Assembly: GCA_014529385.2 (NCBI GenBank) | Contig: CM043944.1 | Span: 180,317,740-180,381,739 of the forward strand | Direction: 5' to 3' | Length of the DNA stretch: 64,000 nt | Source of the DNA: Adiantum capillus-veneris | Lineage: Eukaryota; Streptophyta; Polypodiopsida; Polypodiales; Pteridaceae | Program-made: the position numbers and the translations under genes | The notes under the pieces: generated by a model | Seen by the model: the letters and a program-made list of their open reading frames with translations, nothing else | What the model was told of the DNA's origin: nothing | The model's database searches: none | Shown: positions 52,088 to 64,000 of the stretch, piece by piece | How the letters are laid out: each line of letters opens with the position of its first letter | Position numbering within the stretch: position 1 is the first letter of the stretch

Positions 52088-53066
52088 TGAAACCGGCCCG
52101 TAGGGCGGTAGGCATTGGCTTTCACCCGAAATTCTTTACTTTAGACACACACGCACAGAGCACTTTGCAAAGAGAACCTGCGACGGGAATTAACACTTGA
52201 ATACACATAGCTCGGAAGCTAGAATGCTCCGAGCAGACACTGACAACCTGCAGGCCCCAAAATTGGCGCCCCTTTCGGTATTTCTTTATTCCTTAGGAGG
52301 GTAAAGTACAAAGAAGAGTCCTGGGAATCCTTTGACTGTATCCCACTAGATACCGCCTGTTTTGGCCAAATTTCGGCAGCATAACAGCCCCAAAACTTGC
52401 ACAAAACCAATTCCCCTGCTGAAACTCGCTTCTACTGGCGTATACCCTCTGATTCCTACCCAAAAACAGTAAATTCAGCACGCTGTATTTACTGGTTTTT
52501 GCCCTGTTTTCAGCCCCAAACAGTCCCCTAACTGTTCTTTGCCAGTGGGGCACGATTCCCAATGGTCCTGGCGTTCGTATGGCTGAAAAACAGTAAAATT
52601 ACAGCGCATACACAGCGCTGATTTTGCACATGTACGGTGAGGTTATGACCCTCACCAGTGCCTGCTTTGGAGCAGCAGCTAGCTACCCCTGTTCCTGCTC
52701 AAGGAGGCTGTTGCCTCAGCACAAAAGCATGAACCCACACAACTGTACATCAGTCAAATGAGTAGCCCTCTTGTGGGGCATTACATAACTGCACGTAGGG
52801 GAGAGAGAGAGCAGTGTGTAGTATGCAGGGCATCACTCCTAGCACCACACTGTACATGAGAGGGAAAGGAAGCACTCCATAGCTCTTAACCTGTGACAAA
52901 TTGCAAATGAAGCCTCTCCCAGCTTAAAAATCAGCGCCCATTTTTCTGTAGGAGGAAAGTCCATGGAAAACTGACACTTGCCGCATTTACAAGCATGTTC
53001 TTGTTTCGGGTTCGTCGCTTAAAAATATCTTGACCGGTTGCCCAGTTGACTTCGTGGCAGAGTTGT
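52088..53066 (-). repeat. 5' LTR of element D, 5'-truncated (right arm)
   Basis: Mirror of 33279-34257, with the same truncation point and the same junction to element E gag. The shared motif is at 52264-52287. Confidence 0.88.
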
Positions 53067-56000
53067 AAAGGGAAATGCTCGAACTTGGTGGTCCACGCTT
53101 CTATTGAACAAGAAAGCGCTAGTTAAATGGCTGAAATTTAAGAGGCTTTTTATTTCTTCTTGATTGACTCGGGAGTACGAATGCAACATACGAATTGCTT
53201 GGAACCATCTTCGGATGACCAAGAAAGATTCATTAGACGCATATTGCGAGAGATTCTAGAGCTCTTTTCTACCAGCCTCTTCATTTAAGAAGATTTCGTT
53301 CAAAGAACAGATTGAGCGGTTTACCTTGGGACTTCCTACAGAGATCCGAGATCACTGCTTAGAGCAAAAGTCAGTTTCCATTCAGGAACTGATGAGTCAT
53401 GCGAACCGGGGTTTTGCTATTCATTTAGGCAGTTTGACACACCCCACAGATGAAATCATGACGCAAAGGATCGAACAGACTTCGAACAATGAAAGTAGAA
53501 AGAAGAAGAGCAACCCAAAAAAAAAGAAAAAGATGCACGACCCAAGCTCACTCTTCGAGAGAGAGCTCTCTATATCAAAGAGGGGAAGTGCCTTGGATGT
53601 GGGGAAATGAGGCACATCTTCGTGACGAAGTGCCCTAAAAAGGCATCGAAAGAATAGAACGACAAAGATGAAGACAGGCCTGAGGGTTCAAAAGCAGCTG
53701 AGGAATGTGGACGAAAAGGAAACATGAAAGCAGGACTGGTTCCAAATTGCATGGGTACTGACCGAAGCACGATTGACGAGAGTACAGAACTTTACCGAGC
53801 TTGGGGCAAAGTGAAAGACCAAGAAGCCCTGATTTTCTTTGATGGAGGAGCCAAGGCCAACTTCATTTCACCTGAATTGGCAGCGCGGCTCGAGATCACA
53901 CCCGATTGGATGGGACCACTAGCAGAGGCAGTTGTAGCGGCACTCGGCAAGGACGTAGCCATTACACCTGTCATTGGCAAACTTCGGTTGCTTTGCCAGG
54001 GGTATTTGGGGTACGAGGACTTCTACATAATACCCTTGGAAGGTTGTGATGTCCTGCTGGGAATTCCCTGGTACCACAAGAACAACGCTGTGGTTGACTA
54101 TCGGGCGAGAAAAGCGACTTTGACTGCAGAGAAGGGCCGAACTATTGTACTTTATGTGAAACTTAAGGGCGAGTCTGTGCCTATTATATCAACTTCGGCC
54201 GTTTCCAAATTACTGAAATCCAGTCTGTTTGTTTACTCGATCTTTTTGAAAGAGTTGAATGATGAACATAGGACAAATATGTCTGAATTTGATAAAGAAC
54301 GCCAAGATTTTCTCCACACTCATGCCGATTGCTTTTCAGAGGGCGTGCTAGGCTAGTTACCACCAGCCCGTCATGAGGGTCATACTATTGATCTGATACC
54401 TGGAAGCACACCATCGAACTGGCCAACTTACCGTGTGAGCCGAGCCCAGAATGAAGAGATAATGAACCAAGTGAAAGATCTCTTGGAAAAGAGTCTTGTC
54501 CAGCCTAGTACTTCACCGTACTGCTCTCTAGTGTTGTTGGTTTTGAAGAAAGACAGATCTTGGAGAATGTGCATCGATTATAGAGCTTTCAACAAAATCA
54601 CCATCAACAAAATCACTCAGTGGCGACATTACCTACTCGGAGCGGATTTTACTGTTTCCATAGACCATCAGAGTTTACGCTACTTTTTGTCACAGAAGCA
54701 GCTATCAAAAAAGTAGATGCGGTGGGTGAACATCTTGTCACAGTTTCACTTCCAGATTGTCCATGTGTAGGGACATAAGAATTTGGCGGCAGATGCTTTG
54801 TCCCGGAAGTTGTTGGTTCTGGCTATTTCGCGATACATCCTAGGAAGCTTCGAGGATATGGTCGATCAATATGCCACATATACAGATTTTGCATATATTT
54901 TCACTCGGATACGGAATGGGGAGATAGTAGCGGGATATTCAATTCAGAATGGCTACTTGATGAGGAAAACCATGTTGTGCGTTACACAGCCAAGGAGGGA
55001 AAAGGTTTTAACCGAATGCCACTGTCCACCTATTACGGGTCACTGCGACATAGCTACCACCTTAAAAGGTGTGGAGAGATACTTCTTTTGGCCGGGACTC
55101 AAGAAGGATGTGGACGATTTTGTACGCAGTTGCTTGCTATTCCAGAAGGTCAAGTTTGACAGGCATAAAGCACAGGAATTATTACAGCCTTTACCCATAC
55201 CCACCCGCCCCTGGGAAAGTATTGCAATGGAATTCATTCTTGATCTCCCAAGAACACAGAATGATCATGATGATTTTTCCGATTACATGGCACGTCTGAG
55301 ACGATTGTCTCCGACAGAGACTCCAGATTTATGAGTTTGTTTTGGAAGGCAATTTGGGAGAACATTGGCACGCAGTTGCAGTTCTCGTCATCATTCCACT
55401 TGCAGACTGACGAGCAATCAAAGATTGCAAATTCAATGGTTTTAGATCTATTAGAGTCTTGTATCTCGGATCAAAAGACTCAATGGGAAAAGGACTTACC
55501 TTTGGTGGAATTTGCCTACAATGCCTACGCCATTTGGGATTGTGGAAAGTGCTGCGAAGGTTCCATCCTTCCTGAGCACGAAAGATAAGATCTTTGAAGC
55601 GGATGAATATACGCGGAATCTGGATACGGCTTTTGCCAAGGTTCATGAGACTTTGCAGAAGTCTCAAGAACGACAGAAAAAGGCAGCGGATTGCCATCGT
55701 CGCGACATGAAATTGAAGGAGGATAATTGGGTGCTCTTACGTTTTGAGAAGGCATGCCTAAGAAAGAAAAAGGGAAAAGAGAGGCTTTTTCCAAAGCTTC
55801 CTATGTGATACTACGGCCCTTTCCATATCACCGAAAAGATAAATGATGTCTCCTTCCGATTGAAACTGCCAGATACTTGGAGGGTTCACAATGCATTGCA
55901 TGTGAGTCTCTTGAAACCTTTTAGGGGTGAGGTGCCTGATGATGGGGAGCCTGATGAGCAACCCAAAGTGGAAGAAAACGAGGAGATCCTTGTTCCTGAA

Positions 56001-56748
56001 TATATTTTGGCACATAAGGATAAGAAGAAAGGTAAAGTCCAAAGGCGGTTCTTGGTTAAGTTCAAGAACTTTCCTGCATTTGATGCGAAGTGGATGGAGG
56101 AGGAGAACCTAGCAGATACTCCTCAGATTGTGAAACTTTACCTCAATGCTTTTGGTTTAGCATAGTCTACTCCAAATGGAACCCAGAATTCAGCTTGGCC
56201 GGAGATCTGGTGCAGTGGGATGCACAAGAGGGGAGTCACTCCGCTCCTTTGTCAACAGATGCCTTGATTTTGATACTAAAGGGCCACTGATGTTTCTTTG
56301 AGCTTCAGGGATACTGAGAGCTGACAGTATTCTGTTGGATGACTTTATGAAATGGAATTCCTGATAATGATACTGATTTGTTTCTTCACTTCTTTTGAGT
56401 GCAGGAACTGATAGACGAAATGACTGCAGCATTTTGGTCTACTTGATCTTGAATAGACACGGTTGCAATAGGGGTTAGTCAATCGGACATCGATGAGGTC
56501 CCGATTGGACCTAGATGTGATTGCTAGCTACATTGCTGATAAATCATGGTCTAAGATTGGAATGAATGTTGAATGTCATGTGATGTCCTGTGATGTCGTG
56601 TGATGTGACTGTCGATTTGGTACATGTGCTAGATGTGTGTCCCTAGTACGTAGGTACTAACAGTCAGTGTCTACTAAGACGGTTTATGGCTTTTGTCGGT
56701 TTTGCAGGCGTAATCGCGGTCGATTACAATGCTTTCAAGAGGGGGGTA
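53067..56748 (+). pseudogene. Ty3/gypsy element E (right arm)
   Basis: Plus strand mirror of 29597-33278: gag end (53067-53660); protease (53724-54356, same protein as the left copy); RT start fused to RNase H (54435-54716); integrase zinc domain (54783-55334); integrase C-terminus (55512-55808); chromodomain-like tail (55860-56165); untranslated 3' region and polypurine tract (56736-56748). The fusion LNKIT-INKITQWRHYL at 54593-54625 shows that the RT catalytic region was deleted. Confidence 0.82.
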
Positions 56749-57278
56749 TGTCACAAAGTGATGAGGTGGCGGACAACAAAAACCCTAATTTTTGCGAGAA
56801 ACCCTAAAATTCTTGCAAGCCCTAAAATTTGCTCAAAACCCTAATTTCCGGAAATTGCGAAAGTGGATTTTTTTTTTTGAGCGACACTAATCTCATCTTT
56901 CTCTACCTAATGAGAAAGAGAGAGAGAATTTGCTTTTGCTTTGAGAAGCTCTTTGTGAAAAGAGCTTTTGCTCTCAAGCTTTTGGGGCTCTGCTTTTGGC
57001 ATCCCTTGTAAACCTTTAAATAAGTGGCTTGGGCCCTCACTTCTCGGAGCATCTGGACGTAGAGTCTGAGAGTGAATCCTGAGCCACTCTCTTGTATTTT
57101 GAATTGATTAATAAAAAAAGAAATACCGAAAGGGGCGCCAGTCTTTGGGGCCAATATCTCTAGGCATGGAACTCCGCCGGGCCAGTGCAAATTTATTGTG
57201 ATCTGTGAATTGTTTTGAAGTGGTTATCTGGTGCTGTAGCGATTGATTCTTGACTTGGAGTGTCCAAGTCTGTTAACA
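56749..57278 (+). repeat. LTR, family C (right arm)
   Basis: TGTCACAAAGTGATGAGGTGG to GTCTGTTAACA; AAACCCTA boxes at 56780-56845; the shared motif at 57117-57140. It serves as 3' LTR for element E and, without a primer site, leads straight into gag of element F. Confidence 0.88.
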
Positions 57279-59515
57279 GAACCTCCTACTCCGAGGATGT
57301 ACACAGAGCAAGAGTTAGAAGAGGTGGTGATGCACGAATTGCTCAGCTTTTTGACGCGCACAACAAAGCTCAAAAGCACGACAAAAAGCAGAAGAAAGGC
57401 TCTTATTTCCCGGGTTATTTGGGTCTTCAGTCTACATTTGAATCGGCAAGAAAGCAGAAGAAGCGTGTTCGATGTGAAGGAGTACCTAGTTCTTCTTCTT
57501 CCTTTTCTGAGAGTTGTTCTAGCTCCTCTGACTCAGCGAAGAAAACAGAAAAGGCAAAAAGCGAAGCCTTGAAAAGGGAAAGAAAAAGGCAAAGAAGCCT
57601 AAATGTCGCCCCGTGGTTGACTATTCTACAGAGGACTCGTCTTTAGATAGTTCGGACTCTGACGACAACAGCTTTTATGCAAAGAAGAAGGCTTTTTATA
57701 AAGCCAACCAGTATGATTTTTTGGAAGACAAAAGCAAGAAAGTCCGAGAGTTTAAGGAAGGTGGACAGTGAATTAAATTTGACATGTTCTCTGGTTATAG
57801 AGATGCTTCGAAGGCTTTGTCTTTTATACATCAGTTTGACATAGCTTTCTCAGGAGGGTGTTACTCAGAGCACTATAAGATTCGGAGAGCTACCTCTTAC
57901 TTTAAGGGGAATGCTTGAACTTTGTGGTCCACGCTTCTATTAAACAAGACAACGCCAGTTAAATGGCTGAAATTCAAAAGGCTTTTTATTTATTTTTGGC
58001 TAACTCGAGAGTATGAACGCGACATATCTATCCGCCTCTTCATTTAAGAAGATCTTATTCAAAGAACAGATTGAGCGGTTTACCTTGGGTCTTCCTACAG
58101 AGATCTGAGATCACTGCTTAGAACAAAAGTCAGCTTCCATTCAGTAGTTGATGAGTCATGCGAAATTGGTTTTTGCCATTTACTCAGACAGTTTGATCTA
58201 CCCCACAAATGAAATCATGATGCAAAGGGCCGAACAGACTTCGACAAATGAAAGTAGAAAGAAGAAGAGCAATTCAGAAAAGAAAGAAAAGGATGCACGA
58301 CCCAAACTCACTCCTCAAGAGAGGGCTCGCTACATAAAGGAGGGGAAGTACTTTGGATGCGGGGAAATTGGGCATATCTTCGCGAAGTGCCCTAAAAAGG
58401 CACAGATAGAAGAGAACGACAAGGACGATGAGAGGCCTGGAAGTGCGAGAGCAGCTGAGGAATGTGGAAGAAAAGGCAAGATGAAAACAGGTTGGTTTCA
58501 GATCGCATGGGTACTGATCCCAGTACGATGGACGAGAGTACAGAACTTTACCGAGCTTGGGGCAAAGTGAAAGACCAAGAAGCCCTGATCTTCTTTGATA
58601 GAGGATCCAAGGCCAACTTCATTTCACCGGAATTAGCGGCACGGCTCGAGATCGCTCACGATCGGATGGGACCACTAGCAAAGGCAGTTCTAGCGGCACC
58701 CGCCAGGGACGTAGCCATTACACCTGTCATTGGCAAACTTCGGTTGCATTGTCGGGGGTATTTGGGGCATGAGGACTTTTACATTATGCCTTTGGAAGGT
58801 TGTGATGTTTTCTTGGGAATTTCCTAATACCACAAGAACAACGCTGTGGCTAACTATCGGACAAGGAAAGTGACTTTGACCACAGAGAAGGGCAGAACCA
58901 TTGTACTCGATGTAAAACTTAAGGGTGAGTCTGTCCCTATTGTATCGGCTTCGACCATTTCAAAATTAATAAAATCCAGTTTGTTTGTTTACTCGATCTT
59001 TTTGAAAGAGTTGAGTGATGAGGATAGGACAAATATGTTTGAACTTGATAAAGAACGCCAAGATTTTCTCCACACTCATGCCGATTGCTTCTCAGAGGGC
59101 CTGCCAGGTGAGTTACCACCCGCTCGTCCGGGAGGTCATACTATTGATCTGATACCTGGAAGCACACCACCGAACCGGCCACCTTACCGTGTGAGCCGAG
59201 TCCCGAACGAAGAAATTATGAACCAAAGTGAAAGACCTCTTGGAAAAGGTCTTGTCCAGTCTAGTACTTCATTGTATTGCTCTCCAGTGTAGTTGGTTTT
59301 GAAGAAAGACGGATCTTGGAGAATGTGCATCGATTATAGAGCTCTCAACAAAATCACCAAAAATGGGGAACCTGATAAGCAACCCGAAGTGGAAGAAAGT
59401 GAGGAGTCCTTGTTCCAAAATAGATATTGGCACATAAAGACAGAAAGATTAAGGGTAAAGTGATAAGGCGGTTCTTGATTAAATTCAAGAACTATCCTGC
59501 ATTGGATGCGATGAG
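57279..59515 (+). pseudogene. Truncated Ty3/gypsy element F (right arm)
   Basis: Mirror of 26847-29052. Gag C-terminal part (57279-58140) with stops; knuckle (58346-58390); protease (58462-58827) reading FFDRGSKANFISPELAARLEI; RT start (58846-59355); then a jump into a chromodomain-like tail fragment (59360-59515). The RT breakpoint falls in ALNKIT, as in element E. Confidence 0.77.
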
Positions 59516-59864
59516 GTGGAGGGAGTCTCCTCAGGCACATTGTGCTGAAGAGGCTCAAATTGGTCCCTTGTAGGAACCTGATGTTGCTCACTTGTCATAG
59601 GTCGGCCACCAAGGGGGCTTCTATGGCGAGCGTGTCCGTGATGGCGACAACCATGTACCTATTGTTGCCAGCCATCAGTTGACTGTGCCAGCTTGTGCAC
59701 CCTGAGTCTGTGTGCTAGGTTGGTTAACCTTCGTAGGTTGTGTGGCGTGGTTCGCGTCCTTCTACGAGGACAAGCCTTCGCAAGGTGGCCCATCTGTCTG
59801 TATATGAAGCACTGGTCAGAGAGTCGTGAGTACTCTAGGCTTTGGCAGAGCCATCCACCACTCA

Positions 59865-61060
59865 TGTAACGTGCAGGGGAATGAATGTTGAACTTTGCTC
59901 AAGATGACTGCTCCGGACTGTGCTCAAGGGTTCCTTTTACTTACGGAAGGGAGAGCCTTCCGTTCCTTTAGTGAGAGAGTGCAATGGACACAAACAAAGT
60001 GGATACACACTGTGAATGAAGGTGCTGAGACTGAGAGATAGAGAGAGAAGAGAATACGACACCAGAGACGTAAAACCCTCCTGCGAAGGCCCCACTCTCT
60101 ATGGCGAGAGCGGTCTACTTAGGATTGCACAAATCTCTACAATGCCTTGACTTGCCGACGGTGTCGACGACGAGGGGAACTGAAATTTGAAAATGCTAAG
60201 GGCTGAAATCTGCAAATCTTTATCTGCTGAATTCTGACTCTATGTCGGTGACGATGCCGATGAAGACGATGCGACAACGACGCGCTGAAAACGCAGATGC
60301 TGAAAAATGCGTTTTCCGGGCTGAAACTACAAACTTCGCGGGATCTGACCGTGCAGCGAGGACCTGCTGCCGGAAGGTGAGATCTGCGAGGTTCGGGACT
60401 TCTACTACGGAGTCTGACTGCTGAAAACTGAAAACCCTGGTGCTTGTGGGGATTCCGTCGCGAAGATCTGTAAAACGCTGAAGTGTCTTGTAGATGCAAA
60501 AACGCTAGGGTTGAAAACGGTCTTGCTCTGGAGAATTGGCTAACGCTGGGGCTTCTGCTTGGTCTGCTGTCGCCAGGGATCTGTAAGAGCAAAAACGCTA
60601 GCTGATCTGGTCCAAAAACGCTAGCTTTCTGCTGTGAAGTAAAAACACTAGGGTTCTTGGGGGTTTTGCTGAGAAGTTGCCTGTTGAGCGTGTGCTCCTG
60701 CTGCCTCTTCTGCCAGAAAGTGCGAGCGCTAGGTTTGCTTATATACAAACTTAGCAAAATTGCCCTACCTACTTTTCAACAAAATTCACTTAAAAATAAT
60801 AGGTGTAAAATTTCAAAAATGGGAAAATAGGTGTATGCACTGTAAAAATGCTACTACTGGGATCTGACTAGAATCTGATGGTCATGCTGTGTGCAACCAG
60901 AGGATATGCATCTAATCTAAGTGTCTGGACATGCACGGTCTGCGAACAGACTCACAAAAGTGCCAGATCACTTCCTATTCCAGACTGACTTGACTGAACT
61001 GAACCCTGGTCACGCTGTAGCTTGTCCACGGACACATAGGGTTGGATGTGTCATGTGACA
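59865..61060 (-). mobile_element. Solo LTR, family A (copy A4, right arm)
   Basis: Mirror of 25271-26467, flanked by ACTCA at 59860-59864 and 61061-61065 (the same duplication on the other strand). Confidence 0.92.
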
Positions 61061-61306
61061 ACTCACCTTGGGCAGTAGGACTACTTTGGTACAGAGTGAG
61101 TGTCTCGAACTAGAACGCGTATTGTGGGTATACTAGTTGTCATGGCTGCTATTGACGTTGCTGTGCAGGGTCTCCAAGACACTCCCGATCTCGGAGCTTA
61201 AAGTGGGAGGTACTCTCTACTCAAACCGGGGAAGCAGATTAAGATGGGTAGATTTGCTTCCTCGACAAGAACAGTAGAAGTTGGGATCGAAACCACGGAG
61301 CCACCG

Positions 61307-62129
<823 letters not shown>

Positions 62130-62864
62130 CGCTGTCGAAAGTGAGCTCATACTGCACGGATGGCGAGGGGTCTTATTGGAATGACCTTGGTCCCCATCTC
62201 GAGAGTCTTTAACTCGATCTGGTAGTAACCACGCCTGAAAATTGTACATCGATGATCTTTCTTGCTTCTGAGAGAAGGCATGCTCGAAGGAGGTTGCACA
62301 CCTTGCCTTTGCTAGGTCGGAAACTGATAATCCTGTGGATAATAGAGGTGGCCTCCAAGCGCTCCACGTCTGTTGCAAGGCTTACTTGCTCCGTTTGCAT
62401 GAGTGCAAGTTGGATGGCGGGTTCTGCGGAGTTGGGTGAGGGGGACTTTATGTGAGTACCTCTCAGGTGGAGTAGAATCCTCCATGTGGCTGCTGCTGTG
62501 AAGAAACCCCAGGGTTGAGGTATTGCGAAGATGACGAAGGGGGGCACCTTGCTGACCAACCCAGAGGCGGCTAGTCACCTCGGCAGGAAGTTGAAACTAG
62601 ACAACCGGTGGCCAAAGGGGGGGACGGGGGGGTAAGGATTTGGGCTGCTCGGTACTTGCAAGGGAGCCCGGGCAATGGGCTGAGGGGAAGAAAAAACAGG
62701 AGCTGGAAGGGGAGGGCAATGCGGCGGGCAGCATGACCCGGGGCCCGGGGGAGGGGGGATTTCAGCAACGAGCGTGGAGAAATGGAATGTTTATTAACTT
62801 CTCCAAAAGATGTATGAGACCAATTGGCTACATCATCATCAGATGCATCAAATGTCCAGTGTGT

Positions 62865-62865
<1 letters not shown>

Positions 62866-62942
<77 letters not shown>
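62866..62942. repeat. (GA)n tract replacing the 6.6-kb block
   Basis: About 38 GA units. One side (CAGTGTGTGAGAGAG) matches the inner edge of the left-arm block (23512), the other (GAGGACATACGCTC) its outer edge (16877). Confidence 0.95.
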
Positions 62943-62946
<4 letters not shown>

Positions 62947-63135
62947 ATACGCTCAACAACAACGAACAGTTCCATTGTTCAATCCCATCTAGCCCATTCC
63001 TCTTGGCCAGGTGATGATGGTCTCACTAGAGGTTGTACGGCTGTGGCTTTTGAGATGCTATGAGGATATATTTGATACAGGTCTTATGCCGAGGTCGATG
63101 TGTTTAGGCCTTATATTTCTTATACCGAAGGGAGG
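62943..63135 (+). pseudogene. LINE reverse transcriptase relic (right arm)
   Basis: Mirror of 16687-16877: PGDDGLTRGCTAVAFEML, then a frameshift and DTGLMPRSMCLGLIFLIPKG, truncated by the solo LTR that starts at 63141. Confidence 0.68.
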
Positions 63136-63140
63136 AGACA

Positions 63141-64000
63141 TGTAAGGTGCAAGAGAGAGCTTTCCGTCTTGTAGAGTGCTGTGGTCACGAACAAAGTGAT
63201 TGGATTGTGCGTGCAAGTGAATGAGACTGAGAGAAGGAGAGAGAAGAGATACGACACCCGAGAGGTTGTAAAACCCTCCTCCGAAGGCCCCACTCTCGTC
63301 GACGAGAGTGGTCTATTCTTTGATTGCACAAAGGTGTACAATGCGTATGCAATGGACTATGCAACTTGGTCTATGCCGATGACGACGACGATGACGACCA
63401 CGACAATGACGATGACGACGACGATGGCTGAAATCTGAGATTTTCTAATCGCTGAATTTCGGGACTGTTTCGGTGGCTCAAAATGACTGTTTTGGCTGCG
63501 TTTTCTTGGCTGAAAAATGAGGTTTCTTAGGGCTGAAAATTGATGGTCTTTACGGGTTGAATCTGCTACACTTTAGGTGAATAATGCCGGTCTTAATTTG
63601 CTGCTGAAATCCAAAAACGCTAGGGGCTGAAATTGGTCCTTCTCTCGCCGGGGTTCTGCAAATGCAAAAACGCTAGGCTGATCTGCTGTGTCGTGATGAC
63701 GCCGGGGCTGATCTGCTGTGCACAAATCGCCAAGGCTGATCTGATGCAAAAACGCTAGGTCTTCTGTGGAGAAAACGCCAGAGTAGCCGCGGGGGTTGGT
63801 CTTGCTGAGAAGTTGCCTGTTGAGCAAGGTGCTCTTGCTGCCTCTTCTGCCAGAAAGTGCTAACTTGGGTTTGCTTATATAGAAACTTAGCAAAATTGCC
63901 CTACGTACTTTTGTAGGAAAGTCACTTAAAAATAATAAGTGAAAATCCCAATAAATAGGAAAATAGGCTAAATGCACTGGAAAATTTCCCTAACTGATGC
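63141..64000 (-). mobile_element. Solo LTR, family A (copy A3 mirror), runs off the window
   Basis: Starts after AGACA (63136-63140, the complement of TGTCT) and mirrors 15749-16681. A 73-bp segment covering the terminal hairpin and GAGCAA region is deleted between TGTAAGGTGC and AAGAGAGAGC near 63150. TATA, leader repeats and triplet run are retained. Confidence 0.9.

Larger units (their letters stand above)
43977..53066 (-). mobile_element. Ty3/gypsy element D, nearly full length (right copy)
   Basis: Minus strand: 5'-truncated LTR (53066-52088), PBS (52087-52071), gag (51922-50255), foreign insert replacing protease (50254-48503), RT-RNase H, integrase, chromodomain-like tail, polypurine tract, full 3' LTR (45439-43977). 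The left arm holds a copy of its first part only. No target duplication can be shown because the outer LTR end is missing. Confidence 0.85.

Noticed and set aside
43977-53066. Treating element D as inserted with a target duplication
   Set aside because: The outer LTR end is truncated at 53066, so no duplication can be shown; AAAGC at 43972-43976 has no partner.

Overview
This window is transposon-dominated plant nuclear DNA. The evidence is Ty3/gypsy LTR retrotransposons with initiator-Met primer sites, plant-type non-LTR (LINE) reverse transcriptases, a hAT DNA transposon with a GT-AG intron, telobox (AAACCCTA) motifs and very long CT/GA microsatellites. No intact host gene, tRNA or rRNA is visible, and I cannot name the species. 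The only host-like coding sequence is a two-exon fragment at about 38.4-38.7 kb.

Layout. 1-5.0 kb: an LTR of family A (broken by a solo LTR with a 5-bp target duplication), a decayed gag, a protease reading frame without RT, then a 3' LTR of a different family. 5.0-16.9 kb: a minus-strand LINE RT pseudogene split by a complete but dead Ty3/gypsy element 'B' (5299-15515, target duplication CCGCC) and by a solo LTR. B itself carries a hAT transposon (9765-13133, target duplication GTTTGCTC) and another solo LTR. 16.9-23.5 kb: microsatellite-rich DNA with one degenerate LINE RT and one LINE with a long open frame (19.5-22.5 kb), set inside a tandem array of microsatellite-containing units. 23.5-38.35 kb: a DUF4283/CCHC-type LINE ORF1 relic split by two solo LTRs, then rearranged gypsy elements F, E and D. 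38.35-48.04 kb: element C, and the pol and 3' LTR of element D on the minus strand. 48.04-64 kb: the same F/E/D/ORF1 region again, in reverse.

The most striking feature is therefore a large inverted duplication. Left arm about 15.75-38.352 kb, right arm 48.036 kb to the window end, with a roughly 9.7-kb spacer. The arms are nearly identical (for example a 633-bp protease frame encodes the same protein in both) but differ by a 6.6-kb LINE-bearing block that begins and ends in (CT)n tracts, by microsatellite lengths, and by a 73-bp deletion. All old insertions and breakpoints that I could check are shared, so the duplication is younger than them.

The elements do not cooperate in a pathway; they form a nested record of insertion. 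Most coding regions carry stops, frameshifts or lost catalytic residues. The best preserved are the LINE frame at 19.5-22.5 kb, the hAT transposase (one frameshift) and the gag and pol of element D. Several LTR families, otherwise dissimilar, share a 20-nt motif just downstream of an AATAAA-like signal.
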